Source: Acanthaster planci (taxonomy: Eukaryota > Echinodermata > Asteroidea > Valvatida > Acanthasteridae). From it: a stretch of DNA of 16,833 nucleotides. The notes under the pieces are model-generated. The model saw only the letters and a list, made by a program, of their open reading frames with translations, was not told the DNA's origin and ran no database searches. Location: contig NW_019091918.1 in assembly GCF_001949145.1 (NCBI RefSeq), forward strand, positions 1 to 16,833, written 5' to 3'. Every line of letters starts with the position of its first letter. Within the stretch, counting starts at the first letter, position 1. Positions 1 to 10,612 of this stretch are shown piece after piece. Made by a program: the position numbers and the translations under genes.

Positions 1-200
1 TCGTAGCCCGGTAGTATGTCGCGGTTAGCGTTGATGTGTTTGGCGGCGAGTTGGCTAGACAACAGGCAAACTTTACCACCCGACCAGGGACCGGACATCG
101 GGAAGAGGCCGAGGAGGTGAAGCTTGGTGACGTTGCTGTCGCCGACAGCCCGGCCGAAGCTGCCGGCCAGAGACAGCAAGAACAAGACCGGCACCAGCAT
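1..200 (-). CDS. GABA-B receptor-like class C GPCR, first coding exon (partial)
   Basis: This is the start of a cell-surface receptor of the GABA-B family; the gene runs off the left edge of the window. The ATG (200-198) opens a hydrophobic signal peptide (MLVPVLFLLSLAGSFG). After an NVT glycosylation sequon comes the opening strand of the Venus-flytrap ligand-binding domain (LHLLGLFPMSGPWSGGKVC), then a stretch ending HINANRDILPGYE. GABA-B subunits have the same order at this point: the GLFPMSG...GG turn, a helix, then RRDILPDYEL. An in-frame TAA lies about 25 codons upstream, and this is the first ATG after it. The exon and its 5' flank are markedly more GC-rich than the rest of the window. 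The family is clear. The subunit type, or whether it is an invertebrate-specific GABA-B-like receptor, cannot be decided from 66 residues. Confidence 0.8.
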   Translation of the reverse strand, partial: MLVPVLFLLSLAGSFGRAVGDSNVTKLHLLGLFPMSGPWSGGKVCLLSSQLAAKHINANRDILPGY

Positions 201-1306
201 CTCTGACTCGGTCACCGCGATGACAGTTGACGACAGAAGGGTGAACACGACAAAGAGCACTGCCAGTTATGTGCTAATGATATGACCGACTATGGTGGAG
301 AGGAATACGCCAGTGCTGGGGGCGTTGCATATTTATTGCCGCGCCATCTCATTAAAAAGGCAAAGTTTGATTGGTTAGATCCATCATTGTCAGAAATAAA
401 CCGATACATTATGTCTCGCCGAAGGTTAGTATCAAAAGAATTTTGTGTTATTTTTGTCTCTCCTTTTTGGTTGGCTGCCCAGAAGATTTCAAGAATAAAG
501 ATTGTGTAAGTGCCAAAATTACTTGAAAATAAGTCGTAATAAAATTCAACCACTTGAGCTGTTTAAATTACTACAAAGCAACTTTAACTTCTCATTCTCC
601 GCGTGGAGAAAATTTGACGCCGCCCCTGGCAAAACGTCACGGTAAAATTCATCTGCAGTGCATATGCGCACGCGTCTGCATTGTTAGAGCAGGGCATGCA
701 AAATGAAACGCTCATTTACTGATTGTGCGTTTAGTTTTATTGTGTATCGGCTTGGTTGAGGCAGAAACCGTACAAAACTGAGTTTTTAGGTTTGCGCACA
801 GACATGAATGCGCCCTGCAGCCATCACTTTGTATATCAGTAAGCGCTCTCGTTGTTATAGCTCTATGAAGTCAACCGAAAAGATAAGTCTTTCGGTTACA
901 TGATTGATTTAATATTTAATCACGACCATTATATTACATCGAGTAATCATAACCATTAAATCCAATAGCACAGGGAAGCCTCTTCAAATAATAATGATCT
1001 GAATACTTAAAGGAGAGGGTTATTTTGGAGCATTTCAGAAGCGCTGAAGGGGTATTCCACAATTCCATGCCCTATTTTTGAAACTTATAGGAAGCAAGGA
1101 ATGGCACTCATTACTCAGTGTATTCATCGGTTGAAAAGAGCCAGGTTGGTGGGAATTTCCTACCAAATGAGCCTGTGCCACGCCCCCTCGCGGTGCAGCT
1201 CGGGCTCATGTTGCCTGTGTTTTGAACTTTAACTAAGGATACGTTATTGGTAGGTTGAGGACAATTTTGTGCATTTTGTCTTGTACCCCGAATACGCCTT
1301 TTCTGC
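201..1306. other. Spacer upstream of the GABA-B-like gene
   Basis: No convincing gene is seen here. The first 80 bases remain GC-rich and are probably 5' UTR or promoter of the receptor on the minus strand. The rest is AT-rich. Open frames at 282-553 lie opposite each other on the two strands and carry no recognisable domain. A perfect palindromic GGGAATTTCC lies at 1151-1160 and is described separately. Confidence 0.5.
1151..1160. promoter_or_regulatory. Consensus kappaB-like decamer
   Basis: GGGAATTTCC is a perfect match to the Rel/NF-kappaB consensus and is its own reverse complement. It lies about 950 bases upstream of the GABA-B-like start codon and about 3.6 kb past the stop codon of the NLR gene. 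A single decamer far from a mapped promoter may be chance. Confidence 0.2.
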
Positions 1307-1626
1307 TTACAACCAAGGCTTCTTTTGCTGTGATACGGCAATGACCGTGTCTTCGTCAATAGCGATCGATTTTCTTTTGAACAGGTTCCATGCTGAGTCA
1401 TGTTTTAAAAAAGAGTTTATTTTGAATAAAGGAAAACAGACACCCCTTAAAATCGTCGTACAATTACAATCACTGGTTGAGAACGTTGAGAATAGGCCCA
1501 TAGGCCTAACGCTTTTGGCATACTTAGATACGGTCTCAACGGTCCATGTATGTTGCGAAACCTCTTTGGTAAAAACTTCTTTTTCATTCTGGTCATTACA
1601 TTCTGTTGCATAATTAGCAAGGGCAC
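1307..1626 (-). CDS. Possible terminal exon of an unrecognised gene or mobile-element remnant
   Basis: The minus strand has a strong splice-acceptor-like sequence (gattgttttccacag) just before 1626, followed by 105 codons without a stop, ending in TAA at 1309-1307. The acceptor would be entered in phase 1. The translation is hydrophilic and protein-like (for example FTKEVSQHTWTVETVSKYAK near its start and SIAIDEDTVIAVSQQKKPWL at its end), but I recognise no domain. The plus strand is also open here, so coding is not proven. It could be the last exon of a lost gene, part of an old transposon, or chance. Confidence 0.25.
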
Positions 1627-1682
1627 CTGTGGAAAACAATCAAAGTGGCCACATTAGGGATTGCACCACGTTTAGAGTACAT

Positions 1683-1934
1683 TCACAATATTGCTAAGAG
1701 AGTGGGACTACTTTTAGTTGCGACACACTTCGTAAACAAAGGTCTGGAATTTGAAAATTTTAGAAGGGCATTTGAATACTGTACACCGATTTTGTCCTTT
1801 TTGTCAGACTGTGAATTGTTTTCAAATGAAGGTTTTTGCCCAAAATTTAAATCCTCAAACTTATCCCACTCAACAATGAAAGTACTTTGCTTGGCATTCT
1901 TGGCTTTTGTGGAGTTTAATGCGTGCAGTGAGCG
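1683..1934 (-). CDS. Coding-like fragment, unrecognised
   Basis: The minus strand is open for 83 codons after an in-frame TAG. The translation is rich in K, N, S and E and soluble-looking (for example STFIVEWDKFEDLNFGQKPS), while the overlapping plus-strand frame reads as the F/L/C-rich composition expected of an antisense shadow. No start codon or domain is recognised. It lies directly after the LRR-like fragment at 1953-2066 and before the possible exon ending at 1307. All three may belong to one decayed minus-strand gene. Confidence 0.22.
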   Translation of the reverse strand, partial: RSLHALNSTKAKNAKQSTFIVEWDKFEDLNFGQKPSFENNSQSDKKDKIGVQYSNALLKFSNSRPLFTKCVATKSSPTLLAIL

Positions 1935-1952
1935 CTATATTACGTGTCTTTA

Positions 1953-2066
1953 TGTCACATTAATCAAACTGAGTTTCTCAAGGTTTGTCAACTGAGGAGC
2001 CGACACTTTTGCACTGCCATTAAACTCCCAGTTTCTGGAAGAGTTGAGATACATCAGTCTGATTAC
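1953..2066 (-). pseudogene. Decayed leucine-rich-repeat fragment related to the NLR gene
   Basis: Read on the minus strand, 38 codons give a recognisable LRR unit of the type in the big exon to the right. It contains NGSAKVSAPQL then TNLEKLSL, against GGSAESWAPQL then KNLEKLKL at residues 815-836 of that exon's frame. About three residues are missing between the two halves. Similarity is also visible in the bases (both share GGCTCCTCA). The fragment is flanked by stops, and no NACHT is seen near it. This looks like a relic of a duplicated NLR paralogue. It is short, so a convergent match remains possible. Confidence 0.45.
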
Positions 2067-2070
2067 TCTG

Positions 2071-3380
2071 ATTTCTTTACCACTGGTGTGACAATACATG
2101 TAAAATCATTTGCATTAATGTAACCAGCATTCTGCAATTCTTCAAAGCCAACTAGAAGAATGAGCAATTAAACTTAGAAAATCCCCCCCCCAAAAAATGT
2201 TCAGATTCTTACATTCGGCCTGTAAACTAATTAGGTTGTTTATATATCAAGTCCTTTGAGGATGAGCGAGACTAGTATGTCTGTGGATAAGTTGGAATAA
2301 TTAAGGAAGCGTTTCATGGGAACTGCCAATGAACTAGTTTGTCAATTTCAACCATGAACAAGGTTTGTATGACCCATGTACATGGGCGTAACCTGGGAAT
2401 ACATATCCCCCCCACAATTTTTTGACCAGGGGAGGTGGGCTCTTGAGTCATTACCCTCCGCCCAATAAAAAGGGAGGAGAATAAAGATGCAGCAAATATG
2501 CCGTTCTGATGTAAAATATTCTGCAGGAATGTACAGTAATACACATAATTTGTATTATGAACATTGCCCCCTCTGTAGAATCATATGGTGTCAACCTCCT
2601 GGCTTTTCAATTTTCTAGCCAACAAATTTCCTACCCCCTAATCTCCTGTACAATTTACGCCACTGCCCATCTACTCCCACGAATTTCGTCAGTAGAATTT
2701 TGACATGACAATGAGCCAGAAGTGTAAGGTTTGACATCAGTCTTACCGCTCTCGAGTACTTGGCAGGTTCTGGCCAAATCAATACACCTGATGGTTTACA
2801 CAGGGGTTCTATTCGGGACCACAATACTTCGTCATTTTTCGCGTTTGCACTATCGTTCATCGGCGGCAAACGACTCCCTCGGAAATTCACAACGGAGAAT
2901 ACGATCATTGTACGACAAAAAGAATGTTTTTCTGTCATGGGAACAAATTTATTTGTAATAAATTAATGAACATATATAATATATGCAAATCGTTTCTTAT
3001 AGTTCACGTTGCATCAACTTGTGATTTTCTTGCAGAATGGTTTTTTGGCAAATAAAGTCAATAGGTATTATGCATAGGCCTACGTCTACCAATCAAATCA
3101 AAAGTACATGTATAACATTTTTTTGACTTTTGAAAGCACTTTAATGTTGTTCATGGCTTCTCATCCTTACAGAGATCAGAGTTTTTGACGTAGATATTTC
3201 TGTGGCGTCTTTAAAACTTTTCCAACTGACATCGATATAAACTTGTAAACTGTGTGCCTCAACTCAATATGCACACAAATAAGAATTGGCTTAAATCTTT
3301 CGATTTAACCTTCAAGAATTTTTTTCTTCATAAACAATTGCAGTGGATAATGGTCAGGCAATACGGAGTTTCACAATAGT
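2071..3380. other. Non-coding spacer with repeat debris
   Basis: No gene is recognised. Homopolymer C runs occur near 2184 and 2406. A candidate inverted-end element lies at 2378-2668. The overlapping frames at 2615-2966 on both strands are somewhat more GC-rich than the surroundings but show no domain. The remainder is AT-rich with a TAGGCCTA word near 3075. Confidence 0.5.
2378..2668. repeat. Candidate short element with inverted GGCGTAA ends
   Basis: The left end reads catgggcgtaac on the plus strand. The right end reads ttacgccactgcccat, whose reverse complement is atgggcagtggcgtaa. Both ends are followed inward by G/C-run and gaccagggg-like or ctaccccc sequence. Such G/C-run debris next to GGCGTAA words is common in marine invertebrate repeats. 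Target-site duplication was not established, so this is tentative. Confidence 0.25.
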
Positions 3381-3515
3381 GCACCTCCAACAGTTTGCAA
3401 CGCGTTGACCAATCACAATGTGCGAAATTTGTCGATGACCCAATCCGTGTTTGGAAAAGGTCGACAGATTTCGCACCTTGTGATTGGTCAACACGTTGCA
3501 AACTCTTGGAGGCGC
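3381..3515. repeat. Foldback (MITE-like) inverted repeat
   Basis: Two arms, 3381-3440 and 3459-3515, are near-perfect reverse complements around a loop of about 18 bases. Each arm includes gaccaatcacaatgtgcgaa or its complement, and the ends are gcacctccaa and ttggaggcgc. The whole would fold into a hairpin of nearly 60 base pairs with few mismatches. It encodes nothing. A non-autonomous foldback DNA transposon is the most likely explanation. A clear target-site duplication is not obvious. Confidence 0.75.
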
Positions 3516-3963
3516 TTAAAGCTCATTTGAAATCATATTTAAATAAAAATGAGATCAGTATGAGAAACTAGTCACTCACTGTATACGATCAAAAACCGTA
3601 AAATATCAACCCTCAAAGATCCGGAAAATTTTGGCCTATTTCACAGCCAGGGGTGGACTCAACCAACAAGAAAATGGGTGTGTCATACTCGATCTTTAGG
3701 AAACTTGGCATGCATGTAAAGACACGCCTTATTAATGTGAAGTTTGAACTCAGTCAAAAATGTAGTACTGTTGTTAGGTCATTTGAATGTCAAGACTACA
3801 TGCGTGCCAGCTTGCAAGCATTGAGCACCGCATTGAAAAGTATACGTTTTGGGCTGACCTGCCTCGGCACAATGGGCGCTGCGCGAGAACGGTATTTTTC
3901 TTTTTAAAAAAATTTTTTTCAAATAACTTTTATCATTTGACACAAATTTTGTGAAAAGCAGAA

Positions 3964-3969
3964 TTTATT
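3964..3969 (-). terminator. Candidate poly(A) signal of the NLR gene
   Basis: This is the first exact AATAAA on the minus strand downstream of the NACHT-LRR stop codon, about 780 bases away. Variant signals could lie nearer, so confidence is low. Confidence 0.3.
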
Positions 3970-4028
3970 CTAAAATCTCTTCCAGGCTCAACTCCTGAAA
4001 AATGCATTACAATGGTGTCGGGAAAAAT

Positions 4029-4054
4029 GGGGGGTGGGGGTGTTACCCCCCCCC
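4029..4054. repeat. G-run/C-run foldback
   Basis: Runs of six and five G are followed by tgtta and nine C, so the segment can fold on itself. Similar C-run plus ctggc or cggct debris occurs near 11105, which suggests fragments of one repeat family. Confidence 0.4.
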
Positions 4055-4747
4055 TGGCTTTTTTAGGGGTTAGATATAACGGCATGAAATTCAATTCCAA
4101 ACAGTACCGTCAACAAATTACATTTCATCAAGTTGCAATGGGATGATCTTAGCCTAGAACCCCTTTCTCTCAAGAAAAGATACGTAGAAATAGGGTCAGT
4201 TGTCAGTACCAACCACTGTTCAGGATAAATATTGTTGATTTTCGTCAGGATACGAACACCTTCAAATCGTAAGCTTATATCAAATCTAGTAGATCTCTGT
4301 ATGTCGTCAAAACTTACATTACAATATACATAAAACAATATACAATCCAGGATATATAAACATGAATGTGTTAAAAGCTAAAAAAAAAAAAGGTTTTCCA
4401 CAGAATTTCAATAGAAACAAGCACTGCCTCCCCAACATTTGAACAAATTGATATGGATATAGCAGGATCGCGATACCCCCGTTCGTGTAAGATGTACTAT
4501 AAGCAGACATTATCTCCCTTGGTGCTTAAGGTAATTTCGTTTTGTCTTGGTTTTCCTGCGTGTCGTAGGTTCCTTCACGTGGCGTGGTAGTTGGAAACTT
4601 ATTTGGTCTCGTCTCGTGCGCTCTTGACTCTAAGTATCATGAACCGATCCAGCTTATCAAAGAATACAGTAAAGGGCTGTGAATCCTGGACGACGCAGAA
4701 ATCTACAGGAAAGATCTATGACTTGGGAATCTTCCTGAACGAGAGTC

Positions 4748-7700
4748 TTAAGACCACGTCTCGTCATCAGACTCGTCATTCGACTGGTCATCGGCCTCAA
4801 GATCAACTTCTTTTCCCCACACTTCGGCAATATGTTCCAGATCTGTTTCTGTCAGTGAGCAGCCTCCCAGTTTCAGCAAGTGAACATGTTCCATTTGCTT
4901 TAAACAAGGAGCCAAGTCGTTTACACAGTGACTTAAAAATCGATTCTCGGTAAGGTTGAGCTCTTGCAAAGTTTGCATTTCAGTCACTACTGCAGCAAGT
5001 TGCTCGAAGTCCTTGAATCGTAGTCCACACCTGCCCAAATTCAGGCGAACAAGTTGTGCCATTTCTTTAAGACTAGGAGCCCATGCTTTACCAGAACCCC
5101 CTATATACCGATTTCCTTTTAGACAGAGCTCTTCCAGAGTTGGTATTTGACTCAGTCCTGTAGCTAGATGTGCAACATCCGTGAATCGCAATCCACAACG
5201 ACTCAAATTCAGGCTAACTACTCCTGCCATCTGTTTTAAGCTGGGAGCCCATGTTTTCGCACGGCCTCCCAGTGATCGGTTTCCTTTCAGACTGAGCCTT
5301 TTCAAATTTGGCATTTGACCCACTGCTGAGGCAAGGGGTTCTATGTCGGTGCTGTCCAGAAAGCAGTCATTGAGAACTAACTCCTCGAGATGCGTTAATT
5401 CCTTTAAGGATGGGGTCCAGGCTGCGGAAACATTCTTAAAACGAACATCGCTGAGAACCAAACTGACCAAGTCTCTCCGTTTGTTCAGTGAGTGTAAAAC
5501 ATCTCTTCCGTCGTTGCCGGTTAATGACCACGTCCTAATGCTCATGCGTATGCAATTACCCACGGAACAAACATGCAGCTTGCTGCCTCCGCCACTAAAA
5601 TCACAATCCACTAGATTATTCATGGAACTAATTGCTTCAACCAGATACTTGCCGTCATGACTTCCCATGCTAAAATAATTCACAATTAGTTTCTTGAGGT
5701 GAATCATGCTCGTTAAACTCGCAGCCCAGGTGTCTATATGATCTTTCAGGTCTTGGTTCCCTGAAATGTCAAGATCGGTCAAGGCTGGCATCTCTCCCAC
5801 CGACGACGTAATGTGAGGCATGTCTTGTGCGTTAATTGCAGTTGAAGTCAAATTGAGTTTCCTCAGGTTTTTCAAGCATTCCAAGTGAGGAACCCATGTT
5901 TCTGCAGAGCCCCCTAACGACTGATTTCCTTCCAGACTGAGCTCAGTCAGCTTTGGTATTTGACTGAGCGCTTTAGCAAGGGGTTCAATGTCTGTGTCTT
6001 CAAGATCACAATTGACCAAACTCAAGCACTTCACATGTTCCATTTGTGTCAGACTTGAAGCCCAAATGTTTGCAGATCCCCCCAGACCGCTTTCTGCATT
6101 CAAACTGAGTTTTTCCAAAGTTGCCATCTTTCCCACTGCTGCAGCTAGGATCTCAACATCTGTGCCTTCGAGGGAACAAGTAAAGATTTTCAATTCCGCA
6201 AGGTGCTCCAGCTGTTTTAAGGGTAGCATCCATAAATCACCACGACCCAAAATAAAGTCAATGTTAATAATCAAATTGACTACATCATTCCGATTGCTCA
6301 ATGACAGTAACATATCTTTAACAGTTATGTCAGGCAAGAACCTTGCATCAAAATCCACGCGCGTGTAACTTTCCAATGGCCAAACATGCAGTACAATCAA
6401 CCGATAGTCCTGACTGACATGACAAGCCAGCAAGTTACTCATGCAACTAATCGCTTCGGTTACATGCACGACATCATTGATTCCTTGAAGGCAATTTTGC
6501 ATATCCAGACTCTTCAGGTGAGTCATGCTCTTTAAACTACCGGCCCATGTGTCCACACAGCCACCCAACTCCTCATTTTGTGATAGGTCAAGATTGGTTA
6601 CATTTTCCATCTTTGCCACTGACGACGTAAGGTGAGGCATATCCTGTCCTTTTAATGCCGTCGAAGTCAACTTCAGTTTTTCAAGATTTTTTAGGCGCTG
6701 CAGTTGAGGAGCCCAACTTTCTGCAGAACCTCCCAAGGACCGGTTTCCTTTCAGACTGAGCTCTTTCAAGCCTGGCATTTGGCCCAGTTCATCAGCAAGA
6801 TGTTGAATATCTGTCACTTGTAGAGAGCAGTCTTCGAGATGTAACCGATCAAGGGTTATCAGCTTTACAAGTAGCAATTGAGGAGCCCATGTTTCTGCAA
6901 AGCCTCCCAGCGACTGAATTCCTATCAGACTGAGCTCTTTCAAACTTTGCACCAAACTCAGTTCACCAAGTTGTTTAATATCAGTCACTTGTAGGTGTTT
7001 TTGTGCTATGGACAACTTTTCGATGATCGCGCACCCACTCTTCATCAACGAAATATTGATGTCCACCTCAGTACAATCAAAATGAAAATTCTTTGTATTG
7101 CTCATTCCACTGATTGCTTCAACAACGTGTCTGACATCGTGACGTGTTATGCGACATCTGTTCATTTTTAGTTTCTTTAAGTAAATCATACTTTTCAAAC
7201 TACCCACCCAAATTTTTGCGCAACCACTCAAACTTTCGTTGTTTGAAAGGTCAAGGCGAGTCAAGTTAACCATTTCTCTAACTGCTGTTGCAATGTATTT
7301 CATATCTCGGGCTTGCAGGCTGCATTCACTCAAATTGAGTTTCTCGATGCTTTCAAGGGATTTCAAATAATGAGCCCACGTTTTTGCACTTCCACCCAAT
7401 TCCCCGTTGCCTGAAAAGTCAAGTTTGGTTACGTCTGCCATCCCAACCAGAGATCTTGCAAGGTGTGTGAAATTTTGGGCATTTATGTCACATGACTCGA
7501 GAGTGAGTGATTTCAGGTGAGTCATTCCTGTGAAACAGGAAGCTAAGACTTCACAAACCTCTGTCAGATTATAGTCTCTAATCGTTAACGTGCGGACGCA
7601 CGCTAGGCGATCACTTTGGTTGACGGGTTTGGAAACCTGTTCCAAAAACCACAAGAAAGAGTTCAGTGTGTCAGTGTTTCCGTACATGGTGTACTCTACT

Positions 7701-9156
7701 TGTTTGGTAACGAACAACTCGGCATATTCAACTGCCAGTAACCTTGACTGACTCTCGAAGCAGCAATTTAGGCCCAGTTGGCACACTTCTGTGGTATATG
7801 GATTCTTACAAAGCGCGTTCAGAATATACCGTGCACATTGCTCACTGTCGCCGCAGCAAAAACGCAACATGTACTCAAAAGCTTGAGGGTTGTCAATTTC
7901 ATCAAGAATCCTCTGAAGTTCCACGTCTTCCCTTCCAATTAGACTTTGACAGTATCTAGCTGCACAGCACTCTTGAAATGTCTTATGGATAAACTGCACA
8001 CTATTGTGAGTGTCAGACCACTTAATGACCCTCTGGCTGGTGAGAATACCCACTTGTACAGCCTTGTGTAACACACTCTTTTCAAACTCTCTTTCATGGA
8101 AAGAAAGTCTTTGTTTAGGAGAAATAAGCCCTTCTACAGCAGGTTTGCCGATCGCAATTATTAATTCTGATATGGCATTGTCTGAAATATGCGGCGTCTT
8201 TCTTCGAAATATATATGTCATTGCCTTCCTGTACAGTTTTGATAGGGTATCTGGTAGTTGTGCCTCGTCCCTCCACAATAAACACATCAGCAGTAACAGC
8301 ATTGGCCTCTTTGCCAAATCAGAAAGAACATTTGAGGATTGAATCTTACAAAGAAGACTTCCAGCAGTCTCCATCCTATCAAGAAGAGCATCATCATCGT
8401 CAAACTTCTCTAGAAAAAAAAGCTTTACATACTGCCAAACATTTTCCCGATCAAATCCCAGAACATCCACATGGGTAAAAGGTTTTTCAACGATTGATTT
8501 GCTTCTCAAAGTACTCAAGTGAGAGGGGCGTGTTGTTACAATTACAAACCAATCTCGGCCAACTTTTCGGTTAAGCATTTCTAGAACAGAACCGAATGTA
8601 GTTGGGTCCAGATTTGTTGTCTGAAACTCATCAAAGCCATCAAGGAGAACAAGCACACCCGAAGACGTTTTGTGACTGTGAATGAAGTCTTTCAAATCAG
8701 ACCTGTTGACGACCGAGTCTTTGGCCAAAAGCTGATCAAACACAGAGTCCACAAGATCAGACGTCTGATTCAGCGCAGACATTTTCAAAACAAATACCAG
8801 TGCAAACTGTCTTAGTACTTCAACATTACCAACAGCCCAATCATGTGCAATATTGTCAATAATAGTGGACTTCCCTAGACCGGCTGAACCGCACAAAATG
8901 GCGCGTTTAATCACTCGCCCCTCTTTTGTTGTTATGAGGAAAATATCGTGATATGTTTCAACACCTCCTTTAATGCCACCCTCCTTATCCAGTTTGAACT
9001 GTAACTTTGTGTACATATCTTTGATGTGTTTCATGTCATCATCGACCCATGGGAGTAGCTGCACATAGCTACCGGTGGTCGTGTACCTCTCTTCCAATTC
9101 TTTTCTGCACTGACTGGCAGCTTCTTTCGCTCTGTTTGCAGCACTGTTCGTCTCAC
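4748..9156 (-). CDS. NACHT-LRR exon (last exon of the NLR receptor)
   Basis: This single 4409-base exon encodes the nucleotide-binding and sensor parts of an NLR. Residues are counted from the frame's first Met at 9175, which lies in the intron. A helical lead-in ends with the LPWVDDDMKHIKDMYTKL motif typical of the segment before NACHT. Walker A is GSAGLGKST (96-104), Walker B VLVLLDGFDEF (174-184) and sensor 1 VIVTTRPS (211-218). The winged-helix end has FIHKTFQECCAARY (395-408). LRRs run from about 525 to 1455 in an alternating pair: one unit with a C.L...D...LA motif, the next with GN..LGGSA.TWA. The end is acidic (DLEADDQSNDESDDETWS). The acceptor tttttaacag lies just before 9156 and is entered in phase 1, joining G of the linker exon to make SGETN. 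All key NTPase motifs are intact, so the gene looks functional. Confidence 0.93.
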
Positions 9157-9573
9157 CTGTTAAAAATATCACCATGGTGTGTTAAGCAGCGACGATTATG
9201 CAAAAGTGGGGTAGTAACATTTTCCCTTAGAAATACGTCTATTTGAATGATTTCTTGATGGTTATGCAGAATGGAGTCTTTTCTTTAATGTCATCCTTTC
9301 AATCCATTTAGCCGTTCTTCACACAACCTCAAAGTGTTTCATATACATGCATTAATCCCCCAAATACAAGTACATGTACAGTGAAGTACTCAATGGTCAC
9401 ATTCCCTTCGACAATCCTTGCTATAGTACAGTATAATAATTCTCAGTAAACCTATTTTTGTATGGCATTTCTCGATGGCATTCGTGGACTTATTATTTTC
9501 TAAAAAAAAAAGGAATTGTCAGACAACTTGTTTGATTCCTGTATTGGAAATTTTAAGATGTGTAATTATTTAC

Positions 9574-10317
9574 CCGAAGTACTCCCAGTCGCCATCACAT
9601 TTTGAACGATGTTCATGGTCGGTTGATAAATCGGTCCGAAGAAGGTAGTATTATTTTCGCCGGAGACATCGATAGCACCCACGGACACCGGACGATGATA
9701 TATATGGTCATGTACAGCAGACAAGGCAGACGATGCTCCGATTTGAGGCACGGAAGGAGCAAATTCCGGAAATGAGCTAGGAACTTGCATTATCTGCCAG
9801 TCCTGTGATACTTCTGTGATTGTTTCCGTTCGCAGCGACTCTACCTGACTTCTTCGTACATCGTCTGACAGCGTTTTTCCTGTTGTCTGTTGTCTGGCCT
9901 CTTTAACTACGCGTTCCTCAGGTGAAGCCATCACCCTTTTCAACGCCATATGGTCGTTTTCGACCGGCGATGGTGCTCGCTGTTTATCAATTGAGTGATG
10001 TGCCATTGAAAGTCCAGACTGCGCCTGCCCAAATTCCTGCGCTTTTGAAGATGTGATTACCTTTTGCGAGCTGTGACGTATTTCCTGTGCCATTTGCTGC
10101 TTCTGTGGCGGAGTCTCATCTCCATCGCCACCTTGCTCTTGTTCCAGTCTTTGTTCTACTGAGGACGCCCCTTTTTGCGTAACACGCTCTTGTGTCCCTG
10201 CGTGTTCCTGTCGCTTCGGTTGAGTTCTGTCCGGAATACCAACCTGCTCTTGTTTCAGTCTCTCATCCTCATTTGATTTTGTTGACCCTTCCTGTGAGAC
10301 CTCCTCTTGGAATGCAT
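9574..10317 (-). CDS. Linker exon between Death and NACHT, Q/E-rich
   Basis: This 744-base exon encodes about 247 residues and no known folded domain. The first third is charged and rich in Q, E, K and R (for example EDERLKQEQVGIPDRTQPKR) and looks disordered or weakly coiled-coil. The last 45 residues are different: PVSVGAIDVSGENNTTFFGP followed by IYQPTMNIVQNV, which is beta-prone, rich in N, V and T, and sits directly before NACHT. The acceptor (ctctattcag before 10317) and the donor (GGTAAAT at 9573) are both phase 1, so the exon can be skipped or swapped without a frameshift. The short-form tail exon at 12257-12094 resembles its first part (QKGAPVPEEQ against QKGASSVEQ), which suggests duplication of the same linker. 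Confidence 0.85.
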
Positions 10318-10612
10318 CTGAATAGAGAAAAGTTATACCTGTACATTTTTGCGAGGCACTTCAATGAACAGTGCAGTCTCTTTCGATTGTAAGCCAGTGT
10401 CAACTCAAGATTACTGATGTTTTATATAGGTTGAAATTGGAACCATTTGAAATGGTCCGTTTACATTTATCGTCATTTATCATCATCTGCATCTAAGATA
10501 CACCTAATGCCAAACCAATGGATGGTATTAGCTTATGCATGATGTTGTCTATGCTAAATGTAGAAGTTCTCTTATATATGAATTTTTAAAGTTAAATTCA
10601 TATTTGGCTCAC

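Larger units (their letters stand above)
3516..4747. other. Downstream region and probable 3' UTR of the NLR gene
   Basis: No coding exon is recognised. The region after the NLR stop codon (4748) is AT-rich and probably includes its 3' UTR. The nearest exact minus-strand AATAAA is at 3969-3964, which would make a 3' UTR of about 780 bases. A G/C foldback lies at 4029-4054. The plus-strand frame at 3653-3907 has no recognised domain. Confidence 0.4.

Noticed and set aside
4591-8478. Several plus-strand open frames of 64-126 codons inside the NACHT-LRR exon
   Set aside because: They are antisense shadows of the LRR and NACHT coding sequence, repeat with it, and have no domain.
9157-9175. ATG at 9175 as the start of the NACHT-LRR protein
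   Set aside because: It lies in the intron; the acceptor AG at 9158-9157 and the phase match with the linker exon (S-G-E-T) explain the frame better.
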